A DNA stretch of 64,000 nucleotides from Morganella psychrotolerans (GCF_001676155.1 NZ_LZEW01000023.1:124001-188000), one strand, 5' to 3'; numbered from the stretch's first letter, positions 18,317 through 27,883 are shown. Numbers and translations are program-made. Notes: generated from the sequence alone by a model not told the origin.

Positions 18317-18895
18317 TCAGGATGCGTTGATACCGTATTCGGCACAAACGGATGCCAGACCACCGGCATATCCCTGACCCACAGCGCGGAATTTCCACTC
18401 GCTGTTATGACGATACAGTTCACCGAACAGCATAGCCGTTTCTGTTGACGCATCTTCAGTCAGGTCATAACGGGCAACTTCGGTATTGGTATCATCATTG
18501 ACCAGGCGGATAAAGGCGCCGGATACCTGACCAAAGCTCTGACGGCGCGCCGTCGCATCATGGATAGTGACGACAAAGACGATTTTATCAATCTCCGCCG
18601 GGATCATATCCAGTTTGATGATAAGTGATTCATCATCACCATCACCCTGTCCGGTGCGGTTATCACCGGTATGTGATACAGAGCCGTCCGTTGAACGCAG
18701 ATTGTTATAGAAAATAAAATCTGCATCACCGCGTACTTTGCCGGTTGCTGTTAACAGGAAAGCAGAGGCATCAAGGTCAAAGTCCTGACCATCCGTAGAA
18801 CGGACATCCCAGCCTAAGCCGATCAGGACGTTTTTCATTGAAGGCGCGGTTTTACTCAGTGACACATTGCCACCTTTGGAAAGAGAAACGCTCAT
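18317..18895 (-). CDS. terD: TerD-domain protein, TerD
   Basis: This 192-residue cytoplasmic protein is needed for tellurite resistance and linked stress phenotypes. Family motifs are present: [15 protein letters not shown] at the start, [11 protein letters not shown] near residue 37, [14 protein letters not shown] near residue 78 (calcium ligands), and [15 protein letters not shown] near the end. It is a paralogue of the neighbouring terE product. AAGGAG precedes the ATG. The gene is 43 bp downstream of terC. Confidence 0.95.
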   Translation of the reverse strand: MSVSLSKGGNVSLSKTAPSMKNVLIGLGWDVRSTDGQDFDLDASAFLLTATGKVRGDADFIFYNNLRSTDGSVSHTGDNRTGQGDGDDESLIIKLDMIPAEIDKIVFVVTIHDATARRQSFGQVSGAFIRLVNDDTNTEVARYDLTEDASTETAMLFGELYRHNSEWKFRAVGQGYAGGLASVCAEYGINAS

Positions 18896-18938
18896 TTCAC
18901 TTACTCCTTAGTTAAATCAGTGACGGAGGGCGGATAAT

Positions 18939-19973
18939 TTATTTATCCGCGCTTTCCGTTTTGTCCGGGAAAAGCAGGCTGGCAATAATACCGATAGCCA
19001 GAACCCCGAGAACCACAAGTAAACTACTGGTTGCTGAAATATGTAATCCATGACCCCACAGGCTGTCTGTTGCATTAAGTCCCAGTTTCAGCGCGATGAA
19101 GAACAGCAGCGCAATAACGGCTTTCTCCAGGTGAACCAGATACTGTTTCAGTGCTTCCAGAACAAAATACAGGGTACGTAAACCCAGAATCGCAAACATC
19201 ATGGCGCTGTAAACAATCAGCGGTTCACGGCTGACGGCGATAATCGCCGGTACAGAGTCAAATGCAAACATCACGTCGGATAACTCAACGACTGCCACAC
19301 ACAGCATCAGCGGGGTGGCATACAGTGCTGCTTTTGTGCCGCGACCGATAGTCACGTCTTTGTTTTCCGGTTTCGCCAGCTCTGCATCCACTTCTTTTTG
19401 TGTCAGAAGGAACGCGTGTCCTGCCAGCTTCGGCCAGATAGGAAACAACTTTTTCACAGCCCGGTACGCAATGTGCTGAGAATAGTCTTCAATTTCATCT
19501 TTCTCTTCACGACTGCGCAGCATCATCACCGCAGTCCAGGCAACAATGACGGCGAAAATGACTTCCACGTACGGCCCGAGGCTCAGTAAACCGGTACCGA
19601 TCGCCACGAAAATTCCGCGGAACACGATAGCGCCGATGATCCCCCAGTAGAGTACACGGTGACGGAAACGATCCGGCACAGAGAACCAGGAGAAAATTGC
19701 CATCATCACGAACAGGTTGTCGACTGACAGCACTTTCTCAAGTGCATAACCGGTAACGAACAGGCTTGCCACTTCCGCGCCGTGGTGAATATAAAGAAAC
19801 CCGGCGAACCCCATTGCAACTGCAACCCAGAAAACAGACCAGATGGCGGCATTTTTCAGTGAAACCGGTTTATCACCACGGTGCATAAACAAATCAATAA
19901 AAATCGCACCAATAGCGAGAACAACGAAAACAGTGACTGTTTCCATCGGAAAACCGATATGTGTTGATTCCAT
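18939..19973 (-). CDS. terC: TerC integral membrane protein
   Basis: This 344-residue inner-membrane protein of the TerC/Alx family has about nine predicted membrane segments. VLSVDNLFVMMAIFSWF near residue 85 and DVMFAFDSVPAI near residue 230 carry the acidic residues inside the membrane that define the family. In Ter systems TerC is the membrane anchor that interacts with TerB and TerD-type proteins; members of the family export metal ions such as manganese. It lies within terZABCDE, 20 bp after terB. Confidence 0.96.
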   Translation of the reverse strand: MESTHIGFPMETVTVFVVLAIGAIFIDLFMHRGDKPVSLKNAAIWSVFWVAVAMGFAGFLYIHHGAEVASLFVTGYALEKVLSVDNLFVMMAIFSWFSVPDRFRHRVLYWGIIGAIVFRGIFVAIGTGLLSLGPYVEVIFAVIVAWTAVMMLRSREEKDEIEDYSQHIAYRAVKKLFPIWPKLAGHAFLLTQKEVDAELAKPENKDVTIGRGTKAALYATPLMLCVAVVELSDVMFAFDSVPAIIAVSREPLIVYSAMMFAILGLRTLYFVLEALKQYLVHLEKAVIALLFFIALKLGLNATDSLWGHGLHISATSSLLVVLGVLAIGIIASLLFPDKTESADK

Positions 19974-19993
19974 ACTTAACCCTCAGGTAAAAA

Positions 19994-20452
19994 TTAAAGA
20001 CCAAATTCTGCGGGTTCAAAACCCAGAGCGGTCGCTATCTCTCTTACAGCTTTCTGTTCATCCTGGTCAAAATCACCGTCACTCTTCGCAACTGCAATAC
20101 CAACACGCACCGCTAACTGTGCGGCTTCAGGCTGACTTTTCAGTGCCAGTATATATTTCATTGTTTCACCTTTACCGATTTCCATGTCGAAATCGAAGCT
20201 GGTAACAAGCTTGTTGAAAAATTCGATGACTTCTGCGGTTTCAAACACTTTCAGTTCTTCAGATGATTTCAGAAAACCGATCATTTTCTGTTTTTCTTCT
20301 GCGCTGACACCATCACTGGAGACAGCGATTCGGGCACAAACAGCAACAGTACCTTCCATAAACTTACGGTTTTTAAAACGACCGACCTGCTTTGTCAGTT
20401 CTTCACGACCTGTGTTAAACGCATTTTTTACCCGGTTCAGTATACTCATCAC
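19994..20452 (-). CDS. terB: TerB, tellurite resistance protein
   Basis: This ~151-residue all-helical acidic protein of the TerB family binds metal through acidic residues in its central core. GREELTKQVGRFKNRKFMEGTVAVCARIA and SDGDFDQDEQKAVREIATALGF match the family throughout. Two adjacent ATG codons (20450-20452 and 20447-20449) are possible starts. It is thought to link TerC at the membrane to TerD-domain proteins. It follows terA by 15 bp. Confidence 0.95.
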   Translation of the reverse strand: MMSILNRVKNAFNTGREELTKQVGRFKNRKFMEGTVAVCARIAVSSDGVSAEEKQKMIGFLKSSEELKVFETAEVIEFFNKLVTSFDFDMEIGKGETMKYILALKSQPEAAQLAVRVGIAVAKSDGDFDQDEQKAVREIATALGFEPAEFGL

Positions 20453-20467
20453 TTCATCCTCTCTGAA

Positions 20468-21636
20468 TTATTTAGAGCCGGCTTTCCAGCGGAATCCCCA
20501 GCCGAAAGCTTCATCCATATCACTCTGATTTTTAAAGAAACGGTTCAGACGTTCAACCTTTATTGATCCGTTTTCATTTACCAGACGCGCAATCGCACAC
20601 ATAGTACGGCGGTTATCGCCCTCTGTCAGCCTGGTTTCAATCGGCGGTTGTCCCGGAACATGAACAGTGACAACGCCATCCGTTTTATCCCAGCTCGGCG
20701 CGCCTGATAAATAAACGCGTAGATAAGGATCTGACGGATATGTTTCCATTCGCCGCCATTAATATGCAGCCATTCACCATCCGAAACCTCACCGGTGCGA
20801 TCATCACCCTGTAACTGAATATAAGGCTCACGGTGATAATCACCAAACGCGTTACCCAGCGCCTGAATAACCAGTTTCTGACCATTTTGCAACTCAGCGA
20901 ATGCACCGAGATCCAAATCAATACCTTTATTACCACCCCCGAACACATTGCTCAGGAACCCGCCGGAAGCCCCGGTATTATCACCACGGTGCCAGTTCAG
21001 GTTAATGCGGATTTCACCAAAATTATCGCGTTTGGTCAGGCTGATTGACGGTTTCTCTTTTGTCAGTGAAACCTTGCTCAGACTGATTTTACTTTCTGCC
21101 GGTTTGGCAATCGGTGCCGGTGGCGCTGACGGGGCAGATTCTGCGGCGACATCCACACCGAAATGCTCTGCCAGCGGCTGCAACCCGCCGTTAAAGCCCT
21201 GTGCAACAAAGCGGAATTTCCATTCATTGTTACGCCGGTACAGTTCACCCAGGATCAGGGCTGCTTCCTGACGTCCTGCAGTTTCCACTGTGCCATTGAG
21301 CAAAATTTCACGGTCAGATTCAACCTGAACCGCCAGGCTGCGTAACCCGGCAACTGTTTTTCCGCCGTCACAGGTGACAACAAACGCAATTTTCTGCACT
21401 TCCTGACGCAAACGGCTGAGATCTACCGTAAAAAGGGTGTTATTACCGTTTTGCTGCCAACTGATGGTTTTATCATCATTTTGCGGCTGCCCGTAAAACA
21501 CCATATCCGGATCGCCCTGCACTTTGCCATCCGCATATAACCGGAAAGCGGATGCATCTGCCGCCGCACCGGACAACACATTAATCTGTAATGTCTTTAC
21601 CGGAACGGGAGCATTTCCCCCGGGAGTCATATCCAT
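20468..21636 (-). CDS. terA: TerA, tellurite resistance protein, one-base deletion near the 3' end
   Basis: This protein carries TerD-like N-terminal and C-terminal domains. The start overlaps the terZ stop by ATGA. Residues 1 to ~313 read normally (GELYRRNNEWKFRFVAQGFNGG; ISLTKRDNFGEIRINLNW; HIRQILIYAFIYQ). The frame then shifts and ends early. The expected continuation, GAPSWDKTDGVVTVHVP to EAFGWGFRWKAGSK, is intact in the next frame down to 20468. Restoring one missing base at about 20703, by the sequence GGCGCGCC, rejoins them into ~389 residues. It may be a sequencing error or a real truncation. Confidence 0.9.
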
Positions 21637-22223
21637 CAGCGCACCACCGTACTGATAATGTCAGATGACATTTCGTCAATTGTCCGGCCACGGCAGGCAT
21701 CACCATGAGCCGTGAAATTCCACTCGCCACCGCTGCGGCGCAGAGAGGCAATCACAATACCGGTGTGAGAACCCTGCTCATTCAGCTGATAGCGCACCAG
21801 TTCTTTACCGCTCTGGTCCAGCACGCGACAGAATGCATTTTCAACATCATTGAATGATTGGCCGCGGAAACTGTTTACCGTAAACGCCAGATACTCAACT
21901 TTTGCCGGGAGACGAGTCAAATCCACGCGGATCACTTCGTCATCACCATCACCTTCGCCGGTCAGGTTATCACCTTCATGGACAACAGATTTACAATCAG
22001 ATTTCAGTTTACGAAACCAGATGGTGTCAAGAATTTTGCCGTGACCGTCCAGCAAAATACAGCTGGCATCCAAATCAATCGAGTCACTGCCGCCCCCGAA
22101 TAAGGAGCCGAGAAAACCTTTCTTCTTTTGTACCGGATCCCAGCCAAGGCCGAAATGTAGCTGATTTAATGCAGCTAATGCTTTACTGAGAGAAACGGTC
22201 TGATTCTTATTTAGTGAAACCAT
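21636..22223 (-). CDS. terZ: TerD-domain protein, TerZ
   Basis: This 195-residue TerD-family protein is the first gene of the minus-strand ter operon. The start MVSLNKNQTVSLSKALA and the insert KKKGFLGSLFGGGSDSIDLDAS are typical of Ter[14 protein letters not shown] near residue 78 is the calcium-binding loop. It overlaps terA by ATGA, so translation is probably coupled. The promoter must lie in 22224-22543, shared with the divergent biosynthetic operon. Confidence 0.94.
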   Translation of the reverse strand: MVSLNKNQTVSLSKALAALNQLHFGLGWDPVQKKKGFLGSLFGGGSDSIDLDASCILLDGHGKILDTIWFRKLKSDCKSVVHEGDNLTGEGDGDDEVIRVDLTRLPAKVEYLAFTVNSFRGQSFNDVENAFCRVLDQSGKELVRYQLNEQGSHTGIVIASLRRSGGEWNFTAHGDACRGRTIDEMSSDIISTVVR

Positions 22224-22543
22224 ATTTTTATTCCTTAAACGGGAGAAAAAAAAACGGGTGACAATGTCTGTATTCCTTTCATGAAAAAAATCATATCATG
22301 ATGTAGTTCTTTGACAAGAGCTATTTTTCAGAAAAAACAAAATTCAAAAATTAATTACCTTATAAACAATGAATTAACAAATAATTTAATATTGACTTTA
22401 TCCATTTGAAACTGTGATCGATGTCAATTTTCGTCAACCATTTGTCAACTCAAGTCTCAATCATAATATGATTGACAAGTTGCCTTATTATAAATAAACT
22501 TCTTTCTAATTTACCGGATAACGGGAAACAGGAATAAACAATA
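22224..22543. promoter_or_regulatory. divergent control region between terZ and the ATP-grasp operon
   Basis: This 320-bp AT-rich region separates the two arms of the Ter island. It carries three GTCAA-type motifs between about 22421 and 22450 and a palindrome CAATCATA A TATGATTG at 22457-22473, next to TTGACA. The TTGACA lies 17 bp before TAAACT and may be the plus-strand promoter. The palindrome would overlap its -35 element, as for a repressor or for the TerW regulator. This is inference from sequence shape only. Confidence 0.45.
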
Positions 22544-23602
22544 ATGGCTCATACTATCTGGCTTATGGAAGGGCTCTCTTCACAGCGGGACCTTATTCAG
22601 AACATCAGGCTATTTTCACGAAAGTCACAGGTTAATCTCACGATATTTGCCTCCCACCGGCAACCACGCCATGAGATCCTTTCTCTTGCAGATTATGCCC
22701 TGACAGAGCCAAAAAATGATGATGAGCGTCTGAGTTTTATTCTGTCCGTGGTGAAAAAGCATCATATTCAGGTTATCCATACCGGACGGCATACCGCCTG
22801 GTTTGAAACTCACCGTGACGCTATCACAGCAAGCGGTGCAAGCCTGACAACCGGAGCCATGTCCCTGTCCGATCTGGCCGTTGCAGAAGATAAAACCCGT
22901 TTTGCTGATGCCATGAATACGCTCGGACTGCCTGTCGTACCCTCCCTGCGTATTAATAGTGCGGCAGAACTGCGCGCCGCGCTGAAGAACTCACCTTTTT
23001 CCGGAACACCGCTGTGCATTAAACCCGTACAGGGTATTTATGGCGCAGGTTTCTGGCAGTTTGATGACAATGCATCCCCGATGGCAATGTTTCAGAACCC
23101 TGAACGGCGGATAACCACACCAGAGCAATATCTTTGTGCACTGGAAAGTGCCGGTAAATTTTCGCCGCAGGTTTTGATGCCGTACCTGCCCGGACCTGAA
23201 TATTCCGTGGATATTCTCGCCGAAAACGGACAGGTTCTTGCGGCGGTCGCCCGCCGCAAAGAGGGTGCGCTGCAATACCTGGAGCATGATGGTGCAGCGT
23301 TTGAGCTGGGCTGTGCCTGCGCACAGGCGATGCATGCTGACGGACTGATCAATGTGCAGACCCGCAATGACCATCACGGACAGCCTTTGTTACTCGAAAT
23401 CAACATGCGTCCGTCAGGCGGAATAGGCTATACCGCGCTCAGCGGGCTGAATCTGCCCGGTTTATTCGCATTTCGCCGTCTCAGGCTGATGAGTGCTGAT
23501 GATGTGCAGGAGCAAAACCGCACAGCATTCCGCCCTGCGGCGATCCGCGCCCTGACTGAAGCCATCAGTTATCCGCTTTCACTGAACAATGAAATACACT
23601 GA
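22544..23602 (+). CDS. ATP-grasp ligase of the Ter-associated biosynthetic operon
   Basis: This 352-residue cytoplasmic ATP-grasp enzyme has an N-terminal Rossmann-like domain (residues 1-105). The ATP-binding part runs from about 110 to 310: LAVAEDKTRFADAMNTLGLPVVPS; LCIKPVQGIYGAGF as the nucleotide-binding loop; and LLEINMRPSGGIGYTALSG with metal ligands Glu and Asn. It should join a carboxylate to an amine or similar group. AGGA precedes the ATG. It is the first of five tightly packed plus-strand genes. Such operons were predicted by comparative genomics (Anantharaman, Iyer and Aravind) to make a nucleoside-like metabolite linked to Ter stress responses. Confidence 0.85.
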   Translation: MAHTIWLMEGLSSQRDLIQNIRLFSRKSQVNLTIFASHRQPRHEILSLADYALTEPKNDDERLSFILSVVKKHHIQVIHTGRHTAWFETHRDAITASGASLTTGAMSLSDLAVAEDKTRFADAMNTLGLPVVPSLRINSAAELRAALKNSPFSGTPLCIKPVQGIYGAGFWQFDDNASPMAMFQNPERRITTPEQYLCALESAGKFSPQVLMPYLPGPEYSVDILAENGQVLAAVARRKEGALQYLEHDGAAFELGCACAQAMHADGLINVQTRNDHHGQPLLLEINMRPSGGIGYTALSGLNLPGLFAFRRLRLMSADDVQEQNRTAFRPAAIRALTEAISYPLSLNNEIH

Positions 23603-23609
23603 GGTAAAT

Positions 23610-24752
23610 ATGTCCGGTTTATCACATCCCGGTCTTTACCGGTTTCAACTCTCCACCGGTACGCTGGATATAACCTGCGATGCCACCCCGCAAACGCTGG
23701 ATGCCCTGTTTGATATAGCGGAGCGGCGTAATCCGAAACGGGCTTTTCTGTTTGTCAGCAAAGTGCTCGGACGCCATATCCCGGTTGAACCGGAGATCAT
23801 GCGCGGGGTTTACCGGCAACTGAGTCATCAGTTCCCGCAGGATCTGCCACAACCGCTGCTGGTAACCGGCATGGCGGAAACCGCCGTCGGGCTGGGCGCA
23901 GGTGTATTTGATGAAATACACCGTCACTATCCGGATTCCCTGTATCTCTCCTCCACCCGCCATCCGGCAGACGGGGAATTACTGTGTGAATTTAAAGAAA
24001 ATCACAGCCACGCGACTGATCATCTTTTGTATTTTCCGGCAGATCCGCAACTGAAGCACAGGCTGCAACAGGCACGGACACTGGTTTTGGTCGATGACGA
24101 AGCAACAACCGGCAATACCTTTATCAACCTGCTGACCGCACTGTGTGAAACCGGACAGTTGCCTGACTTACAACAGGTTGTGACTGTCACGCTGACAGAC
24201 TGGCGTGATAATCCCCTGACATCTCACAATACGCTGCCGCTGACAAATGTCTCACTGATAAACGGAAGCTGGCACTGGGAAGCGGATAAAACCGCACCAC
24301 TGCCCGCTATGCCTGATGTAAATGTGACTGCCGGCGGCAATGTGGCTATCCGCCGCCCGCAATCCCGGGTAAGACTTGGCATGGCTGAGCCTTGCACGGA
24401 TTTTGGCAAACACATCACTGCCGCACCCGGCGAACGGGTGTTGGTACTCGGCTCCGGGGAATTTGTCTGGGAGCCGTTTTTGCTGGCAGAGCGCCTGGAA
24501 GCACTTGGTGCAGATGTTAAATTCAGCGCCCTGACCCGCTCTCCTATATCCGCCGGTGGTGCGATCGAATCTGTTATTTCGTTTACCGATAACTACGGGC
24601 TGGGAATACCGAATTATCTTTATAATGTCGCGCATCAGTCATTTGATCGCATTCTGCTCTGTACAGAAGCTGATCCCGCAGGCGTGGATCCTGAATTACT
24701 CCGCGCACTTGCCCGCGTGGCACCCCTGACGGAGGTAATTTATGATGACTGA
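23610..24752 (+). CDS. phosphoribosyltransferase-TRSP domain protein (Ter-associated)
   Basis: This 380-residue protein has two domains. Residues ~25-215 form a type I phosphoribosyltransferase with the PRPP loop TLVLVDDEATTGNTF near residue 165. The C-terminal part (~265-380) matches the TRSP module described for Ter operons, with VLVLGSGEFVWEPFLLAERLE and a closing PxxVxxxLLxxL-like helix. It probably forms or transfers a ribosyl-phosphate moiety. The ATG at 23610 follows GAGG with 5-bp spacing, 7 bp after the ATP-grasp stop; an upstream in-frame ATG inside that gene is rejected. It overlaps the next gene by 11 bp. Confidence 0.82.
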   Translation: MSGLSHPGLYRFQLSTGTLDITCDATPQTLDALFDIAERRNPKRAFLFVSKVLGRHIPVEPEIMRGVYRQLSHQFPQDLPQPLLVTGMAETAVGLGAGVFDEIHRHYPDSLYLSSTRHPADGELLCEFKENHSHATDHLLYFPADPQLKHRLQQARTLVLVDDEATTGNTFINLLTALCETGQLPDLQQVVTVTLTDWRDNPLTSHNTLPLTNVSLINGSWHWEADKTAPLPAMPDVNVTAGGNVAIRRPQSRVRLGMAEPCTDFGKHITAAPGERVLVLGSGEFVWEPFLLAERLEALGADVKFSALTRSPISAGGAIESVISFTDNYGLGIPNYLYNVAHQSFDRILLCTEADPAGVDPELLRALARVAPLTEVIYDD

Positions 24753-25527
24753 CCCGGTGATCCTGACCGATCTGGATGACACCCTGTTCCAGACCCGGCG
24801 AAAAATGACGGAAGAACAAAACATTACGCCGTTTCGTGCGGGCGCACTTGATCGCAGCCTCGAGCCGCGCAGCTTTATGACACAAGAACAGTCCATGCTG
24901 GTTGACTGGCTGCTGGCGCACGCGGATCTGATCCCTGTGACCGCCCGTGGTACAGAAGAGTTCAGCCGCGTGACTATTCCCTTCTGCTCTTATGCAATAA
25001 CCACTCACGGCGCAGTGATCCTCACGCCGGACGGCTCGCCGGATCCGCACTGGCAGACGCTCATACTCAGTGCGCTGGCACCTTACCGTGAACGGCTGCT
25101 CTCATTGCAGAAATTCTGCACACAACTGATGGCAGAGCGCGGTATTGATGCATGGGCGCGGATCAATTATGAATACGGCGATGTGCCGGTCTATCTGGTG
25201 ATGAAGCACACGGACAGCAACCATCTGAATGAACTGTATAAGATAGCGGATGAAGCAGAGCAGCGTTTCGGGACGGACGGATTTTATATCCACCGCAACG
25301 GCAACAATGTTGCCTGGCTGCCAGATGCCATCGAAAAAGGGCGTGCAGTCAGTTGGTTATTAGACACACTGCGGGCAGAGCGGGGAACCTTTCCGGTTAT
25401 CGGGCTCGGTGACAGCCTGAGCGACTACCGCTTTATGCAGCACTGCACCTGGTTTGGTTTGCCGCGCCGCAGCCAGTTCGCTGATGCTATCGCCCGCCGG
25501 ATATTCAGTGAGGTGAAAGATGTATGA
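24742..25527 (+). CDS. HAD-superfamily phosphatase (Ter-associated)
   Basis: This 261-residue HAD hydrolase has motif I ILTDLDDTLFQT near the N-terminus (catalytic Asp pair), motif II VTAR near residue 69, and motif IV GLGDSLSDYRFMQ near residue 225. The larger cap region contains WARINYEYGDVPVYLVMKH. It probably removes phosphate from the product of the neighbouring phosphoribosyltransferase. Its start overlaps the upstream gene by 11 bp and its end overlaps the next gene by 8 bp, so the operon is translationally coupled. Confidence 0.82.
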   Translation: MMTDPVILTDLDDTLFQTRRKMTEEQNITPFRAGALDRSLEPRSFMTQEQSMLVDWLLAHADLIPVTARGTEEFSRVTIPFCSYAITTHGAVILTPDGSPDPHWQTLILSALAPYRERLLSLQKFCTQLMAERGIDAWARINYEYGDVPVYLVMKHTDSNHLNELYKIADEAEQRFGTDGFYIHRNGNNVAWLPDAIEKGRAVSWLLDTLRAERGTFPVIGLGDSLSDYRFMQHCTWFGLPRRSQFADAIARRIFSEVKDV

Positions 25528-26599
25528 TTTTCCTGAATTTTCAGGCAGTTATTTGCCGGAAGATGTGCAGTTTCTGCTCAAACCCATCACGCTTGATATG
25601 ACGCCGGTTGCATTAAAAGAACAACTTATTCAGTCCGGTAAAAAACATTACTCCGATATGCTCAGTCAGGAGCCGGCGCCCACCGCCTGGCATCTTGATC
25701 TGTTTAACCGGGCGCTGGAAAAGGGCGCGCCCCGCCTGGCGCGTGATGTTGCGTTTCTCACGCAAGCCCTGAGCAACCATTTTACAGAGCAACCCATTGT
25801 CCTGGTGAGCCTTGTCCGCGCAGGTGTACCCTTAGGGGTGATGCTGCATCAGGCACTGCGTGATGCGGGAAAAACCTCATATCATTACGGGATAAGCATC
25901 ATCCGCGACCGGGGCATTGATACTGCCGCGCTGGAGTGGATTGAGCATCACCACGGAACCGCCGGTATTGTGTTTGTCGATGGCTGGACAGGCAAAGGGG
26001 CTATTACAGGTGAATTAATTCGCTCACTGCATAACCGTCCTGGCTATCCGGCTGATCCCCGCCTGGTTGTGCTCGCCGATCCCGCAGGTTGCGCCTGGCT
26101 TTCTGCCGCAGACGATGACTGGCTGATCCCGTCCGGCATTATGGGCGCACCGGTTTCCGGGCTTATCTCCCGCTCCGTCTGGTCAGATAAGGGTCCGCAC
26201 GGCTGCGTACATTGTGAACACTTGCAGCAATATGAATGCAGCCGCCTGCTGACAGATACAGTTGCAGGATTGCGCCGTAAACTCACCAGTACGCCGGTGA
26301 TAACATTATCTGATCCGCAGTACAAAGCAGAATTGCGGGCAAAAAGTAAAACAGTCATCGACACACTGGCTGCGCATTATGGACTGGCGGATCTCAACCG
26401 GCTGAAACCCGGCATTGCCGAAGCGACCCGGGCGGTGCTGCGCCGCGTGCCGGAGCACGTTTTAGTCCGCGACTGTAATGAACCGGATGTGGAATTGCTG
26501 GTTTATCTGGCGCGTCAGAAAAATATTACTATTACGCAAGCGGGTGATGCCCTGGGGCAATACCGCGCCGTTACTATTATCAAAAAGGTATCACCATGA
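25520..26599 (+). CDS. StiP-family/PRTase-like protein with C-terminal PELOTA-type domain (Ter-associated)
   Basis: This 359-residue protein has an N-terminal domain (~30-265) with IVLVSLVRAGVPLGVML and GIVFVDGWTGKGAITGELI; the latter has the shape of a PRPP-binding loop. Databases name this family both phosphoribosyltransferase-like and StiP cysteine protease, and the sequence alone does not decide between them. A Cys/His-rich segment CVHCEHLQQYECSR near residue 232 could bind metal. The C-terminal ~85 residues (VLRRVPEHVLVRDCNEPDVELLVYLARQKNITI) resemble a PELOTA RNA-binding domain. It overlaps its neighbours on both sides. Confidence 0.7.
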   Translation: MYDFPEFSGSYLPEDVQFLLKPITLDMTPVALKEQLIQSGKKHYSDMLSQEPAPTAWHLDLFNRALEKGAPRLARDVAFLTQALSNHFTEQPIVLVSLVRAGVPLGVMLHQALRDAGKTSYHYGISIIRDRGIDTAALEWIEHHHGTAGIVFVDGWTGKGAITGELIRSLHNRPGYPADPRLVVLADPAGCAWLSAADDDWLIPSGIMGAPVSGLISRSVWSDKGPHGCVHCEHLQQYECSRLLTDTVAGLRRKLTSTPVITLSDPQYKAELRAKSKTVIDTLAAHYGLADLNRLKPGIAEATRAVLRRVPEHVLVRDCNEPDVELLVYLARQKNITITQAGDALGQYRAVTIIKKVSP

Positions 26600-27543
26600 C
26601 ACAGCGTCTCTCTCCCTGGAATTTAGGGGCGTCACTCTATATGCCTGCAACACGCACAGATATTGCTGACGCTACCATAAACAATAAAATCAGCGGATTG
26701 CGCTCTCTTATCATCTGCCTGGAAGATGCCGTCAGCGAAGCCGATATTCCGCAGGCGCTGCGCAATCTGCATGATATTTTAACGACACTGACCGCAGAAA
26801 AGCAGCGCACCGGTAATCAGAGCTGGCCACTGGTGTTTATCCGCCCGCGTCACCCGGAAATGGGGCTGTGGCTGCGCGACAACTGTGACCTCAGTGCAAT
26901 CGACGGGCTGGTACTGCCGAAATTCACACAGGCGACATTACCTGTCTGGTGGCAGGTGGTTAAAAACAGCCCGCTGTGCATGATGCCGACCCTGGAAACA
27001 GAAGAAGTTTATGATGTGGTGCAGATGCGCGAACTGGCACAGGTACTGCAATCACATCCCTGCCATGAGCGGATTATCGCCCTGCGTATCGGCGGTAACG
27101 ACCTGATGAATGTCATTTCACTGCGCCGCTCCCGGCATCTGACGCTGTATGACGGACCTATGGGATACGTCATTAAAATGCTGGTCGCCGTGTTTGCTTC
27201 GCGTGACTTTGCCATGACCGCACCGGTATGTGAGCACATTGATGATCACGATGTTATGACCCGGGAACTGGCGCTGGATATCGCTCACGGGCTGGTCGGC
27301 AAAACAGCTATTCATCCGAATCAGGTTGCGGTAATTGAACAGGCGCTGCGGGTTTCAGCCGATGAACACGCAGACGCCCTGCGCATCCTGAATTCCACTC
27401 AGGCAGTATTTAAATCCCAGGGTGCCATGTGTGAACCGGCAACACACCGCCGCTGGGCATCCTCAATACTGGCACGGGCGCGGGTTTACGGTATTTCACA
27501 ACGAAAAACGGACGGAATGCCGTTTAAAACACAGAATGGCTGA
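26596..27543 (+). CDS. HpcH/HpaI (CitE-like) aldolase/lyase of the Ter operon
   Basis: This 315-residue TIM-barrel protein of the HpcH/HpaI aldolase and CitE lyase superfamily has SLIICLEDAVSEADIP near residue 38, which carries the acidic metal ligands. LVFIRPRHP follows near residue 78, MMPTLETEEVYD near residue 130, IALRIGGNDLMN near residue 160, and GKTAIHPNQVAVI near residue 236, a hallmark of CitE-type enzymes. It probably cleaves or forms a C-C bond, or hydrolyses an acyl-CoA intermediate, using a divalent metal. It overlaps the preceding stop by ATGA and ends the operon. Confidence 0.85.
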   Translation: MTQRLSPWNLGASLYMPATRTDIADATINNKISGLRSLIICLEDAVSEADIPQALRNLHDILTTLTAEKQRTGNQSWPLVFIRPRHPEMGLWLRDNCDLSAIDGLVLPKFTQATLPVWWQVVKNSPLCMMPTLETEEVYDVVQMRELAQVLQSHPCHERIIALRIGGNDLMNVISLRRSRHLTLYDGPMGYVIKMLVAVFASRDFAMTAPVCEHIDDHDVMTRELALDIAHGLVGKTAIHPNQVAVIEQALRVSADEHADALRILNSTQAVFKSQGAMCEPATHRRWASSILARARVYGISQRKTDGMPFKTQNG

Positions 27544-27586
27544 GTGCAGCCGACGAACCCGCAGTAAGAATGAATAAGAGTATATA
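27542..27586. repeat. partial TATACCC repeat, right half only (copy 6a)
   Basis: The sequence GAGTGCAGCCGACGAACC to AATGAATAAGAGTATATA is a degenerate right half of the element, starting at the CitE-like gene stop and running directly into a full copy. Confidence 0.8.
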
Positions 27587-27709
27587 CCCAACGTCATTCA
27601 AGATGCAGGCAGGCGGCAAGGGAAAACAGACGGGGAGCATAGATAAACTATGTGACCCGGCTGGTTGAGTGCAGCCAACGAACCTGCAGTTTGAATGAAT
27701 AAGGGTATA
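27582..27709. repeat. TATACCC intergenic repeat, long form (copy 6b)
   Basis: This full-length ~127-bp copy runs TATACCCAACGTCATTC to TTGAATGAATAAGGGTATA, with interior CATAGATAAACTATG. It is in tandem with the partial copy before it. The rest of the gap to terW (27710-27883) is AT-rich with no motif I can support. Confidence 0.92.
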
Positions 27710-27883
27710 CATTCTTACTGTGGATATCTTGTATTATTGTATTCAGACATCTTGAAATATCTTTACAAACTGATTAAATAGTCATAGTGGTCGGATGACT
27801 GGTATCCTGCCGGTAATCACGTTTCGTATCCGGCATAACGTTATTTTTTTTCGATTTTGTTCTTATACAGGTGTCTTCAGACT

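Noticed and set aside
20690-20710. Programmed ribosomal frameshift in terA
   Set aside because: There is no slippery heptamer or usual stop-codon context at the break, and terA is read in one frame in other organisms. A missing base explains it more simply.
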